A stretch of 64,000 nt of DNA from Dehalococcoidia bacterium (GTDB lineage: Bacteria > Chloroflexota > Dehalococcoidia > Bin125), in assembly GCA_022825855.1 (NCBI GenBank), contig JAJDWB010000002.1:62001-126000 (forward strand). The letters are read 5' to 3'. Positions 36,240-44,504 of the stretch are shown in pieces. Made by a program: the position numbers and the translations under genes. How positions within the stretch are numbered: the stretch's first letter is position 1; every line of letters starts with the position of its first letter. The notes beneath the pieces were generated by a model. It saw only the letters and a program-made list of their open reading frames with translations, was not told where the DNA came from and ran no database searches.

Positions 36240-37472
36240 ATGACCAACACAATTGGTCGGCTGCTGTCGAACCTGTTGGGACGCCGCGACTGGCGCGACG
36301 ACGTTTCGGCGTACCTGGACGGCGAGCTGAGCGCGCGGGAGCGGGAGCGGGTCGAGGCCCGGCTGGCCCAGTCGGACGAGATGCAGGCGTATCTCGACGA
36401 CCTGCGCGAGATGCGCTCGATGCTGCGCGGCTTCGCAGCCGAGCCGGCGCGGGCTCCCTTCCAGCTCACGACTGACATGCTCGAGACGAGAGTGACCACC
36501 GAGTTCCGGCCCGGTCCGCTGGAACGAGCGCTGCGGGTCTCGATGGCCACGGCCGCGATCGGCGTGGCAACGTTCAGCGCCGTCGTGATCTTCGATGCCG
36601 TCGATCGTCCCTCGGTGACCTTTACGACGACATCCGCCGGCGACGCCTCGACCAGCGTCCCGACAGCCCGGATTGTCACGCAACAGGTGCAGGCAGAGAC
36701 ATCGGGCGCGGAATCGGCCGGCCAGTCGGCGCAGTCCGCGCAGACGGCGGTGGCGGTTGTATCGATCGAGTCCTCGTCCGGGCAAGCGGCGCAGGACGCT
36801 GAACTACCTGTCGAAGGCGACGACTCGGGGGAGCAGGCGACGGCAGCGGCATACCGCGTCGAGGAGGAAGAGGAGGCGGAACAGGCATGGGCCGCCCAAG
36901 AGCAGGCGGAGCAAGAGCAGGCGCAGGCCGAGGAAGCGATGGAGCAGGAGGCGGACGAACAGGCCGCGGCGGCCGAGGAGGCCGACGACGAGCAGGCGGC
37001 CGAGGACCCGTCGCGGCGCGCCCTGAACGCCGGTCACGGCAGCGGCGACGCCGAGGGGCAAGAAGTCAGCGCGGCAGATGTGGTCGAGGCGCGGGACGAG
37101 CAGTCCGAACAGTCGGAGTCGTCCGAAGCGGCCGACCGTTCCGCGCAGCCCGCGGCCGCAGCCGAGCCCGCAACTGAGGACGAGGAACCAGGCGCCGCCG
37201 CCGCCGAAGCGGTCGAGTCGAGCACGGACGACAGCCAGGCGCAACCCAGCGCCGAAGCTGAGACGTCAACGCAGACGAGGACGGTAGCGACATCGGTACG
37301 GCACAGCGAATCGGAGTGGCCGCTGGAGCAGCGGCCGCAGTCCAGCAGCGTGCGGCTGGCGACGGACCCGTCCTGGGAGGCGCCGGTGCAGATTGCGCTG
37401 GCGATCGTCGCGTTCGGGTCGACGCTGGCCTGGTTCCTGCTGACCGTCATGGATCGTCGCCGGCAGACATGA
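36240..37472 (+). CDS. Membrane anti-sigma factor without zinc ligands
   Basis: 410 residues. The N-terminal anti-sigma domain has the YLDGELSARERERVEARLAQ core. The HxxxCxxC zinc ligands of ZAS domains are missing: the SxC-type positions read DEMQAYLDDL. One membrane helix follows (about 99-119), then about 250 residues of Gln/Glu/Ala/Ser-rich acidic low complexity, then a second helix near the end (IALAIVAFGSTLAWFLLTVM) and a short basic tail. With two helices, both ends are cytoplasmic and the acidic region lies outside. Its stop overlaps the ribD start (ATGA), coupling it to riboflavin synthesis. Confidence 0.8.
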   Translation: MTNTIGRLLSNLLGRRDWRDDVSAYLDGELSARERERVEARLAQSDEMQAYLDDLREMRSMLRGFAAEPARAPFQLTTDMLETRVTTEFRPGPLERALRVSMATAAIGVATFSAVVIFDAVDRPSVTFTTTSAGDASTSVPTARIVTQQVQAETSGAESAGQSAQSAQTAVAVVSIESSSGQAAQDAELPVEGDDSGEQATAAAYRVEEEEEAEQAWAAQEQAEQEQAQAEEAMEQEADEQAAAAEEADDEQAAEDPSRRALNAGHGSGDAEGQEVSAADVVEARDEQSEQSESSEAADRSAQPAAAAEPATEDEEPGAAAAEAVESSTDDSQAQPSAEAETSTQTRTVATSVRHSESEWPLEQRPQSSSVRLATDPSWEAPVQIALAIVAFGSTLAWFLLTVMDRRRQT

Positions 37473-39130
37473 GCACCCGTCCCGCGCGCGCCTCACGACT
37501 GATGGCGCGGGCCTTTGAACTGGCCCGCGCGGTCCGGGGCACGACCAGCCCCAATCCGGCAGTCGGCGCCGTGATCGCGCACGGTTCGCGGATCGTGGGC
37601 GAGGGCGCGACCCAGCCGCCGGGGATGCCCGATCCGGTATCGCAGTACGGCCGGCCGGCGCCGGACGCGGACGGCGGCGTGCCGCCGCGCGGCGGTCCGC
37701 ACGCCGAAGTGATGGCGCTGCGCCAGGCGGGCGAGCTCGCCGCCGGCGCGACGTTGTACGTGACGCTCGAGCCGTGCGGGCATGTCGGGCGGACGCCTCC
37801 GTGTACGGGGGCGATCATCGAGGCGGGAGTCGCTCGCGTTGTGGCGGCGGTCGGCGATCCCGATCCGCGCGTCTCGGGGCGCGGGCTGGCGCAGCTTCGC
37901 GACGCGGGGATCGAGGTGAGCCTGGGCGACGGGGCTGCGCTGGGGGCAGCGCACTACGAGGCCTACGCGCATCATCGGCGCACGGGTCGTCCGTTCGTGA
38001 CGGCCAAGTTTGCCGCCTCGCTCGACGGCCGGATCGCTTCGACGAGCGGCGACTCGCGCTGGGTCTCCGGTCCGCAGACCTTGCGCTGGGCGCACCAGAA
38101 CCGCCCGCTGTTCGACGCGATGCTCGTCGGCGTGGAGACGATCATTGTCGACAACCCTCAGCTCACGGCGCGGCCCGATGATTGGCGCGGCCCGGTCCCG
38201 CAGCCGTTGCGAGTCGTGCTCGACAGCCGGGGCCGCACGCCGCTGGAGAGCCGCATCCTGCAAGGCACGGACACCTCGCCCACGCTGATCGCGGCCACGG
38301 AGGCGGCGCCTGCCGCCTGGCGCGAGGGCGTGGCCGAGCGAGGAGCCGAGGTTGCGTTGCTGCCGGCCGACGCGGATCGCGGCGGACGGGTGTCGCTGCC
38401 GGCGTTGCTGGAGTTCCTGGGCCGGGAACGCGGCGTCGTCAGCCTGTTGGTTGAGGGCGGCGGCGAGGTGCTGGGTTCGTTCTTCGATCAGCGATTGATT
38501 GACAAGGTGACCGCCGTGGTCGCGCCGATGATCATCGGCGGCGACGCGCAGACCGCCGTGCGCGGTCGCGGCGCGGAACGGATGAAGGACGCGCTGCGGC
38601 TGAACCGGGCGACAAGCGAGCAGCTCGGGTCCGACCTGTTGATCACGGGCTATCCGGTGCATCCGGAGCGCGAGCTGCAGGTGCGGGTGCGGCCGGCGGG
38701 ACCGGGCGACCTGGAGCAGATCGACCTGTTGATCGCGTCGCAACTGAGTGGAGGCGCGGCCGATGGCGAGGCGCTGCTGGCCGCGGCTCGCGTGGGAAAC
38801 ACGGTCGTCTGGGCAGCGGTGATTCCTGCGGGGGACGGGTCGGAGAGAGAGGATGTGCTGGGCGTGGGCGCGATCGAAGTCGGGGGGCAGGAGATGTTCG
38901 AGGGACAGGCGTCGATCGTCTGTCTGGCTGTACGCGCGGATGCGCCGCAGAGCGCGGCCCAGCGATTGCGCGAGGCGTGCGAGGCCTCGGCCGCCGGCCG
39001 CGAGGCGACATGGCTGACTTGTACGCTCGACCGCGCCCCGGGCTTAAGCGACGAACAGTACAAGTCCGCCGGCTATCGCTACTACCGGCGGGATTCCGAA
39101 CTGGGCGATGTACTGATCAAGCGGCTCTGA
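37469..39130 (+). CDS. ribD: RibD bifunctional deaminase/reductase with C-terminal GNAT-like extension
   Basis: 553 residues, against about 360-370 for RibD. The deaminase domain has zinc ligands H78-A-E80 (PHAEV), C103 and C112 (EPCGHVGRTPPC). About 20 extra residues (around PPGMPDPVSQYGRPAPDADG) sit just before the HAE motif. The reductase domain starts at PFVTAKFAASLDGRIA and includes LLVEGGGEVLGSFF. RibD performs the second and third steps from GTP to riboflavin. After ~395 an additional domain (RVRPAGPGDLEQIDLLIASQ ... SIVCLAVRADAP ... YKSAGYRYYRRD) resembles a GNAT acyltransferase without the clear acetyl-CoA RxxGxG loop. Confidence 0.92.
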   Translation: MSTRPARASRLMARAFELARAVRGTTSPNPAVGAVIAHGSRIVGEGATQPPGMPDPVSQYGRPAPDADGGVPPRGGPHAEVMALRQAGELAAGATLYVTLEPCGHVGRTPPCTGAIIEAGVARVVAAVGDPDPRVSGRGLAQLRDAGIEVSLGDGAALGAAHYEAYAHHRRTGRPFVTAKFAASLDGRIASTSGDSRWVSGPQTLRWAHQNRPLFDAMLVGVETIIVDNPQLTARPDDWRGPVPQPLRVVLDSRGRTPLESRILQGTDTSPTLIAATEAAPAAWREGVAERGAEVALLPADADRGGRVSLPALLEFLGRERGVVSLLVEGGGEVLGSFFDQRLIDKVTAVVAPMIIGGDAQTAVRGRGAERMKDALRLNRATSEQLGSDLLITGYPVHPERELQVRVRPAGPGDLEQIDLLIASQLSGGAADGEALLAAARVGNTVVWAAVIPAGDGSEREDVLGVGAIEVGGQEMFEGQASIVCLAVRADAPQSAAQRLREACEASAAGREATWLTCTLDRAPGLSDEQYKSAGYRYYRRDSELGDVLIKRL

Positions 39131-39282
39131 GCACTCCCGGCCATAGTGTTCGCCGGATCGTGTCGTCGAGGCGGCATCCACGATGATCTGAGACTTGCTG
39201 AGTTCGGCTGGGGCCGAATCGCGGCTGCGGGTAGCATGAAGCGCGAGACCGTCGGCGCCGTGAGCCGCGAGCGAGGGCCGAG

Positions 39283-39921
39283 ATGTTCACCGGGATCATC
39301 GAAGAAGTGGGCGAGGTGACGCAGGCCAAGGAGGGCCTGCTGCGGATCGCGGCGCCAACGATCCTGGAGGACGCGCGGCTGGGCGACAGCATCGCGATCA
39401 ACGGGGTCGACCTGACCGTCACGCTGATTGAAGGGGGCGAGTTTCTCGCCAACCTGATGCCGGAGACCTACCGCCGCTCCAACCTGGGCGAGCTGACGGC
39501 CGGAGACCGGGTCAACCTGGAGCGGTCGGTGCGTCCGATGGACCGGCTGTCGGGCCACATCGTGCGCGGCGTGGTCGAGGGACGCGGCGCGTACCGCAGC
39601 AGCCGACCCGAGGCGGAGGCGCTGGTGGTCAGCTACGACGCGCCTGAGGAGTTGCTGCGGCACATGATCGTCAAGGGACCGATCTGCATTGACGGGGTCT
39701 CGCTGACGATCATCGAGAAGGACGCCAGCGGCTTTGCTGTCTCCCTTGTTCAGTACACTCAGGAGCACACCAACCTGCTCGACCGCCGGCCGGGCGATGC
39801 CGTCAACCTGGAGACCGACATCCTGGCCCGCTACGTGGACGAGCTGCTGGAGATGAAGATCGACCAGTTGTTGGAAGAACGGCTCGCGGCGCGCGGGTCG
39901 CACGAAGGCGATGCGCGATGA
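39283..39921 (+). CDS. ribE: Riboflavin synthase alpha chain-like protein, variant active site
   Basis: 212 residues with two homologous lumazine-binding barrels. It begins MFTGIIEEVGEV (catalytic Phe2 kept), and barrel 2 has CIDGVSLTIIE. Barrel 1 differs from the classic enzyme: the VNGVCLTV cysteine (Cys48 in E. coli) is Asp43 in INGVDLTV, and the second His in the GHxxxGH motif is Val97 (GHIVRGVVEG). Both positions line the active site in E. coli. Context (ribD upstream, ribBA overlapping, ribH next) supports riboflavin synthase. A regulatory lumazine-binding homologue is the alternative. The 152-base gap before it has no FMN riboswitch. Confidence 0.87.
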   Translation: MFTGIIEEVGEVTQAKEGLLRIAAPTILEDARLGDSIAINGVDLTVTLIEGGEFLANLMPETYRRSNLGELTAGDRVNLERSVRPMDRLSGHIVRGVVEGRGAYRSSRPEAEALVVSYDAPEELLRHMIVKGPICIDGVSLTIIEKDASGFAVSLVQYTQEHTNLLDRRPGDAVNLETDILARYVDELLEMKIDQLLEERLAARGSHEGDAR

Positions 39922-41294
39922 CCGAGTCGAACCCGACCAGCGACGCAGCAGAGGCAACAGGTGCGGCGGCTCCGGCGGAGAAGCCGCGGCGGGCGCGGCG
40001 CACCACGACGCGGCGTCGCAAGTCTCCGTTCTGCTCGGTCGAAGAGGCGATCCAGGCCTTTGCCAACGGCGAACCGCTGATCATCACCGACGACGAAGAT
40101 CGGGAGAACGAGGGCGATCTGGCGCTGCCGGCGCAGTTTGTGACCGCCGAGACGATCAACTTCATGGCCGTCAACGGGCGCGGTCTGATCTGCGTGGCGA
40201 TGGACGGCAAGATTCTGGATCGACTTGGGCTGAGATTGATGGTCGACCACGGCTCGAACACGGCTCCGCTGGGGACGGCGTTCACCGTTTCGGTCGAGGC
40301 ACGATCAGGCGTGACGACCGGGATTTCCGCCCCGGACCGAGCGCGGACCGTGCAGGTGCTGATGGATCCGCACGCCACGGGCGAGGACCTGGTCTCTCCA
40401 GGTCACATGTTCCCGTTGCGAGCGCGCGACGGCGGGACGCTGGTGCGCGCGGGGCAGACCGAGGCGTCCGTCGACCTCTGCCGTCTGGCCGGCCTGCAGC
40501 CGGGCGCGGTGATCTGCGAGATCATGAAGCGCAACGGCGAGATGGCGCGCCTGCCCGACCTGGTGCGGTTCTCGCGGCGGCACAAGATCAAGATCGTCTC
40601 GGTTGAACAGATCATCCAGTACCGGCTGCGCACGGAGATGCTCGTCGAGCGGGTGTCGGAAGCGCGCTTGCCGACGCCGGTGGGAACCTGGCGGCTGGTC
40701 GGCTACCGGACCAAGGACCGGACCGAGGAGCACGTGGCGCTGGCGATGGGCAACGTTGAGGGCAGCGAACCGATTCTGGTGCGGGTGCACTCGCAGTGTC
40801 TGACCGGGGACGTGTTCAGTTCGCAGCGCTGCGACTGCGGCGAGCAGCTCGACATTGCCATGCGGCGGGTCGCCGAGGAGCGACGCGGGGTGATTGTCTA
40901 CATGGCGCAGGAGGGACGCGGGATCGGTCTGCACAACAAGATTGCGGCGTACGCGCTGCAGGATCAGGGCATGGACACGGTTGAGGCGAACCTGGCGCTG
41001 GGCTTCTCGGCCGACCGCCGCGACTACGGCATCGGGATGCAGATCCTGCGCGATCTGGGCGTCCAGCGGATCCGGCTGATGACCAACAATCCGGCCAAGC
41101 GGCATGGTCTCGCCGGGTACGGGCTGGAAGTGGTCGAGCGGGTGCCGGTGATCGCTCCGCCCAACCCGCACAACGTGCATTACCTGTCGGTCAAGCAGGA
41201 GAAGATGGGTCACCTGTTTGACTCCGACTCACTCGATCCGACTGGTTCGGCCGATGACGGCGCCCCGCCGACGCGCCGATCGGCGATTGGCTGA
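39918..41294 (+). CDS. ribBA: Bifunctional DHBP synthase / GTP cyclohydrolase II
   Basis: 458 residues starting inside the ribE stop (ATGA). A basic N-terminal leader (KPRRARRTTTRRRK) precedes the DHBP synthase domain with DDEDRENEGDL (58-68), DHGSNTAPLGTAF and SPGHMFPLRARDGG. The GTP cyclohydrolase II domain has the zinc cysteines in SQCLTGDVFSSQRCDCGEQL, EGRGIGLHNKIAAYALQD and the LMTNNPAKRHGLAGYGLEV end. It makes both riboflavin precursors, from ribulose 5-phosphate and GTP. A Ser/Asp-rich tail of about 25 residues ends the protein. Confidence 0.97.
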   Translation: MTESNPTSDAAEATGAAAPAEKPRRARRTTTRRRKSPFCSVEEAIQAFANGEPLIITDDEDRENEGDLALPAQFVTAETINFMAVNGRGLICVAMDGKILDRLGLRLMVDHGSNTAPLGTAFTVSVEARSGVTTGISAPDRARTVQVLMDPHATGEDLVSPGHMFPLRARDGGTLVRAGQTEASVDLCRLAGLQPGAVICEIMKRNGEMARLPDLVRFSRRHKIKIVSVEQIIQYRLRTEMLVERVSEARLPTPVGTWRLVGYRTKDRTEEHVALAMGNVEGSEPILVRVHSQCLTGDVFSSQRCDCGEQLDIAMRRVAEERRGVIVYMAQEGRGIGLHNKIAAYALQDQGMDTVEANLALGFSADRRDYGIGMQILRDLGVQRIRLMTNNPAKRHGLAGYGLEVVERVPVIAPPNPHNVHYLSVKQEKMGHLFDSDSLDPTGSADDGAPPTRRSAIG

Positions 41295-41311
41295 AGCGAA
41301 CGGGCGAGTCG

Positions 41312-41800
41312 ATGCCGAGGATTCACGACGGGGCAGCGAATCCCGATCCGGAGCACGGCCCGGCCAGCGGCCTGCGCTTTGCCGTGGTCGTCAGCCGCTT
41401 CAACGACTTCGTCACCAGCAAGCTGCTGGACGGCTGCATCGATCATCTCGAGGAGCACGGCGCGGACACGGACGAGATCGACATCTACTGGGTGCCGGGC
41501 GCGTTCGAGATCCCGATTGCGGCGCAGAAGTGCGCGCGAACCGGCCGCTTCGACGCAGTGATTTGCCTGGGCGCGGTGATCGAGGGTGAGACCGATCACT
41601 ACCGGCTGGTCGTGGACGGAGCGATGGAGGGGATCGCGCGGGTCGGATTGGACACCGGCGTGCCGGTGATCTTCGAGGTCCTGGCCACGCAGACGGTGGC
41701 GCTGGCGATGGCTCGATCCGGCGGCTCGGCCGGCAACAAGGGCGAAGAAGCAGCCCAGGCCGCGATCGAGATCGCCCGGCTGTTGCAGGCGATTGAGTGA
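41312..41800 (+). CDS. ribH: 6,7-dimethyl-8-ribityllumazine synthase
   Basis: 162 residues. Family motifs: RFAVVVSRFNDFVTSKLLDG, WVPGAFEIPIAAQKCA, ICLGAVIEGETDHYRLVVDG (catalytic His in ETDHY), PVIFEVLATQT and NKGEEAAQAAIEIA. It condenses the ribBA- and ribD-derived intermediates to the lumazine used by riboflavin synthase. The start is 17 bases after ribBA, the last gene of the run; the convergent selenoprotein operon ends 34 bases beyond it. Confidence 0.97.
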   Translation: MPRIHDGAANPDPEHGPASGLRFAVVVSRFNDFVTSKLLDGCIDHLEEHGADTDEIDIYWVPGAFEIPIAAQKCARTGRFDAVICLGAVIEGETDHYRLVVDGAMEGIARVGLDTGVPVIFEVLATQTVALAMARSGGSAGNKGEEAAQAAIEIARLLQAIE

Positions 41801-41834
41801 TTAAGTAGTTGCTTGCGGCGCGGCTGACTAGCTG

Positions 41835-42923
41835 TTAGCCAAACGTGTTGCCGCGGCTGCGGAACGTGTCGATGCCGAGGCCGTCTCGCCACTTGGCCGA
41901 TTCCTGGCGGGAGAACGGATCGAGGGGGATGCCGCAGCCGTCGGCGATGCGGACCATGCGCTGGAAGTTGGCGATCGTTGCGGCGCAGTCGACCACGGCG
42001 TCGGGGCCTATCTCGGCGTTGAGCGCCTCACGCGCCTGGGCGAGATCCGCGGTGCGGCCGACGGCCGCGTCGGAGTAACGCAGCAGAGCTTCCCCGTGCT
42101 CGACGCCGCTGTCGACCTCGTTGAACACGGTGCCGTTCAGGTTCAGCGCGTCGTTGTCCTGGCTGCTCCGACCGAGCAGCATCACGTGGGAGATCGTTCA
42201 ATAGAAGCACTCGTTGAGGGCTGAGACGCGGGCCGCGACCAGCTCGCGCTGGGGCCGGCTAAGCACGCGGTACGGTTCCTGTTCGGCCCCGATCTCGACC
42301 CAGCTCAGGTAGTGGGCGTCGAACAGGTCGCTGAGCCAGCGGACGCTGTCGGGATGCAGGCTCATCGCCGCGCGCACGTTGGCGGTGCGCTCGCTGCCGC
42401 CGTAGATGTCGGCTTCGGGCGCATCGAGATCCTCGGGCAGGATCGTCAACGGCCAACTCCCGTGGTCCTTCGCGCCGGCGGGACGAGTCTGCGTCGGAGC
42501 GCCGGGCAGCGGGTCGGGCAGGGGTTCCAGCTCGATCTCCAGGGCGCGGTGGAACTCGTCGATCGACCAGACGTGCACGACGACGCCGAGCAGCTCGATG
42601 TAGTGCGCGTCGGACATGCCCTCGGCGCTGATCGTCTCGTCGTACCACTCGCGGGTCACGTTGGGCAGGTCGCCGATCAGCTTGTGTACGGCGAAGGCGG
42701 CGGCGTCGGGCAACTCGGCCGGGCCCGGCCCGGGATCGGGCAGGCCGTCGACCAGCGCGGAGGCGCGGCGGCATTCGGCGGCAATGCTGATTCGCTCCGC
42801 GCCGGTCCACCATTCGCCGGGCTCGGCCAGCATCGTCCAACTGCGGCGGTGGGCGGCGGCCATGCGCTCGAGCACGGGCCAGGACGTGTCGCGGTAGGCG
42901 AACGGGGCGGTCATCGTGGTCAT
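41835..42923 (-). CDS. AhpD-like selenoprotein (second gene of tandem pair; UGA read as Sec242)
   Basis: Read through one in-frame UGA (42200-42198), this frame gives 362 residues. The UGA falls in E227-x11-C239-x2-U242-x3-H246 (NECFYU then TISH), which matches exactly the Glu-Cys-Cys-His spacing of AhpD (E118, C130, C133, H137 in M. tuberculosis). After the UGA, 120 residues continue with family sequence, including ANFQRMVRIADGCGIPLD. A hairpin follows the UGA (see SECIS entry). Family members are peroxidases or thiol-disulfide partners. Start: ATG after CAGGGAG. The paralogue ends 38 bases upstream, so both form one operon. Conventional calling would give two separate genes. Confidence 0.88.
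42162..42200 (-). promoter_or_regulatory. Predicted bacterial SECIS element with UGA (gene A)
   Basis: The UGA at 42200-42198 is followed after 17 bases by GCTGCTC-GGTCG-GAGCAGC, a perfect 7-bp stem with a 5-base loop starting GGU. The loop starts 24 bases after UGA, inside the known 16-37 window of bacterial SECIS elements, whose loops carry a conserved G. Confidence 0.78.
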
Positions 42924-42961
42924 CGCGGGCTCCCTGCTTCAGGTCAGTCCAAGTTGCGGCT

Positions 42962-44020
42962 CTAGGCCGTGTTGGCGGCCGAGGCGAATGCGTGCAGGCC
43001 GAGATCGTCGCGGACGTCGTCGGTGGCGTCGCGGGTGAACTCGTCGAGGGGGATGCCGCAGCCGTCGGCGATCCGCACCATGCGCTGGAAGTTGGCGACC
43101 ACGCCGGCGGCGTCGACCAGTTCCTGCGGGCCGAGTTCGGCCGCAATCCGCTCGCGCAGACCGGGCAGCGCGTCGGTCCGGCGGACGGCGGCTTCGGCGA
43201 ACGCGGTCAGCAGGCTGCCGTGGGGGACGCCGGAATCGGAGCCGGGATCAACCGCGCCCTGCAGGTTGAGGCTGTCCAGGCTGCCGCTTCGCTTGCTGCT
43301 CTCACGGAGCATGCGCACGTGCGAGGCGGTTCAATAGAAGCACTCGTTGAGCGCCGAGACGCGCGCCGCGATCAGCTCGATCTGCGGTCGCGAGATGGCG
43401 CGCAGCGGGTCGGGTTGGCGCATCTCGGCGAAGGACAGGTAGTGGCCCTCGGACAGGTCGTGCAGCCAGCGCACGTTCTCGGGGATCAGCGAGAGCGCCG
43501 AGATCACGTTGGCGCCCCAGTCCAGGGGGCCGTAGAGCATCTCGTCGCCGGGGTTGAGGCCATCCTTGGGGACGATCGGCGGCCAGGAATAGCGCTGATC
43601 GGCCTGTGCCGGCCGCTCGCGGGTCGGTTCGCCTGAAGCGGACTCGGGCAACGGCTCCAGTTCGAGGCCGAGGGCGCGGTGGAACTCGTCGATCGAGAGC
43701 GCATGCACGACGACGGCGACGAGCTCGACGTAGCGGTCCTCGGTCATGCCCTCGGACGCGACGGTTTCCTCGTACCACTCGCGGCTGAGGTTGGCGTTGT
43801 CGACGACCAGCTTCTGGATTGCATAGACGGCGGCCTCGGGCAGGAGTTCGGTCGTGGGCGCGTCGAAGTCTCGCGCAGCCCGGGCGACGCGGGCGATCTC
43901 GACTCGTTCGGCGCCGGTCCACCAGCGGCCGGGGTTGGCGATGATCTCCCAGCTCTGCCGATGGGCGTCAACGGTCTTCGGTCGGATCGGCAGGTCGGTA
44001 GCGGCGTATGCGAAGGGCAT
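42962..44020 (-). CDS. AhpD-like selenoprotein (first gene of tandem pair; UGA read as Sec230)
   Basis: From the ATG of MPFAYAATDLPIRPK, preceded by GAGAGGGA, the frame gives 352 residues through one in-frame UGA at 43333-43331. The motif is E215-x11-C227-x2-U230-x3-H234 (NECFYU then TASH), the AhpD pattern with Sec as second redox residue. The N-terminal ~180 residues form a related helical half (WWTGAERVEIA, SREWYEETVASEGM) without CxxC. The post-UGA 122 residues align with the paralogue throughout. The two genes are colinear paralogues with 38 bases between them. The substrate is unknown; a hydroperoxide- or thiol-linked role is inferred from the fold. Confidence 0.88.
43295..43333 (-). 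promoter_or_regulatory. Predicted bacterial SECIS element with UGA (gene B)
   Basis: The UGA is followed by a hairpin TGCTC-CGTGA-GAGCA (5 bp), extended by a GC/GC pair beyond a bulged A. The 5-base loop begins 24 bases after UGA, exactly as in gene A, although the surrounding sequence differs. Confidence 0.72.
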
Positions 44021-44504
44021 CGCGAATCCCTCTCGTGGTCTCGGGCAAGGGTAGTGGCTTGCCGGTCGGCATGCGGATCGAGTCGGAAGGACCGGCGGAA
44101 GCCGCAAGCCCCTCACCCCGCCGTGGTCGACTTTGCAACCTGGACCACTCGCCGTCTGTACATAGAACTCATGTCCATATACGATGGCCCCAACAGGCTC
44201 ACGTCGCAACGCAAGGAGACCCCGGATGACGCCCCGACACCACCGACAGCCAGACGCCCGTGTTCGTCCGGAATCGAACAGATCCGAACAAACGAGACCT
44301 GAAGAAACCTGAAAAAACCTGAAAAAACCTGAAAGCCCCGGCGCTCAGAACCCAGTGTTTTACGGGAGATCTGCCCTGATCCGGCCCGCGAAAAAAATTC
44401 CGCTGAAACCTGAATCCCCGCCTCCGTCTTTCTCGGCAACAGAGGGCCGGAAGGGGCGCTGCTAGCCTCCGCTTGAGCTTGACCAGGACTGAGCGGAGGA
44501 CACT
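44021..44504. other. Divergent intergenic region with dispersed repeat
   Basis: A 484-base spacer between the selenoprotein operon (minus) and the enoyl-CoA hydratase (plus). The first ~120 bases should hold the selenoprotein promoter; an A/T-richer patch (TACATAGAACTCATGTCCATATACGATG region, 44158-44186) is a candidate. The right part holds the second copy of the dispersed repeat. No gene is seen. Confidence 0.6.
44258..44420 (+). repeat. Dispersed intergenic repeat with 10-bp tandem units, copy 2
   Basis: Same order of elements as 19663-19818: CCGAACAAAC, three 10-base GAAAAAACCT units (44301-44330), a CAGTGTTTTACGGGAGATCTG box, CGAAAAAAATTCC, and a closing GAAACCTGAATCCCC. The sequence between the boxes has diverged. 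Confidence 0.65.

Noticed and set aside
36116-39282. FMN riboswitch upstream of riboflavin genes
   Set aside because: Neither the spacer before the anti-sigma/ribD genes nor the one before ribE contains the conserved RFN core sequences.
41835-43318. Stand-alone short genes at 41835-42185 and 42962-43318
   Set aside because: Each is exactly in frame with the upstream gene across a UGA placed at a catalytic Cys position, and contains the C-terminal half of the same fold. They are the ends of selenoproteins.
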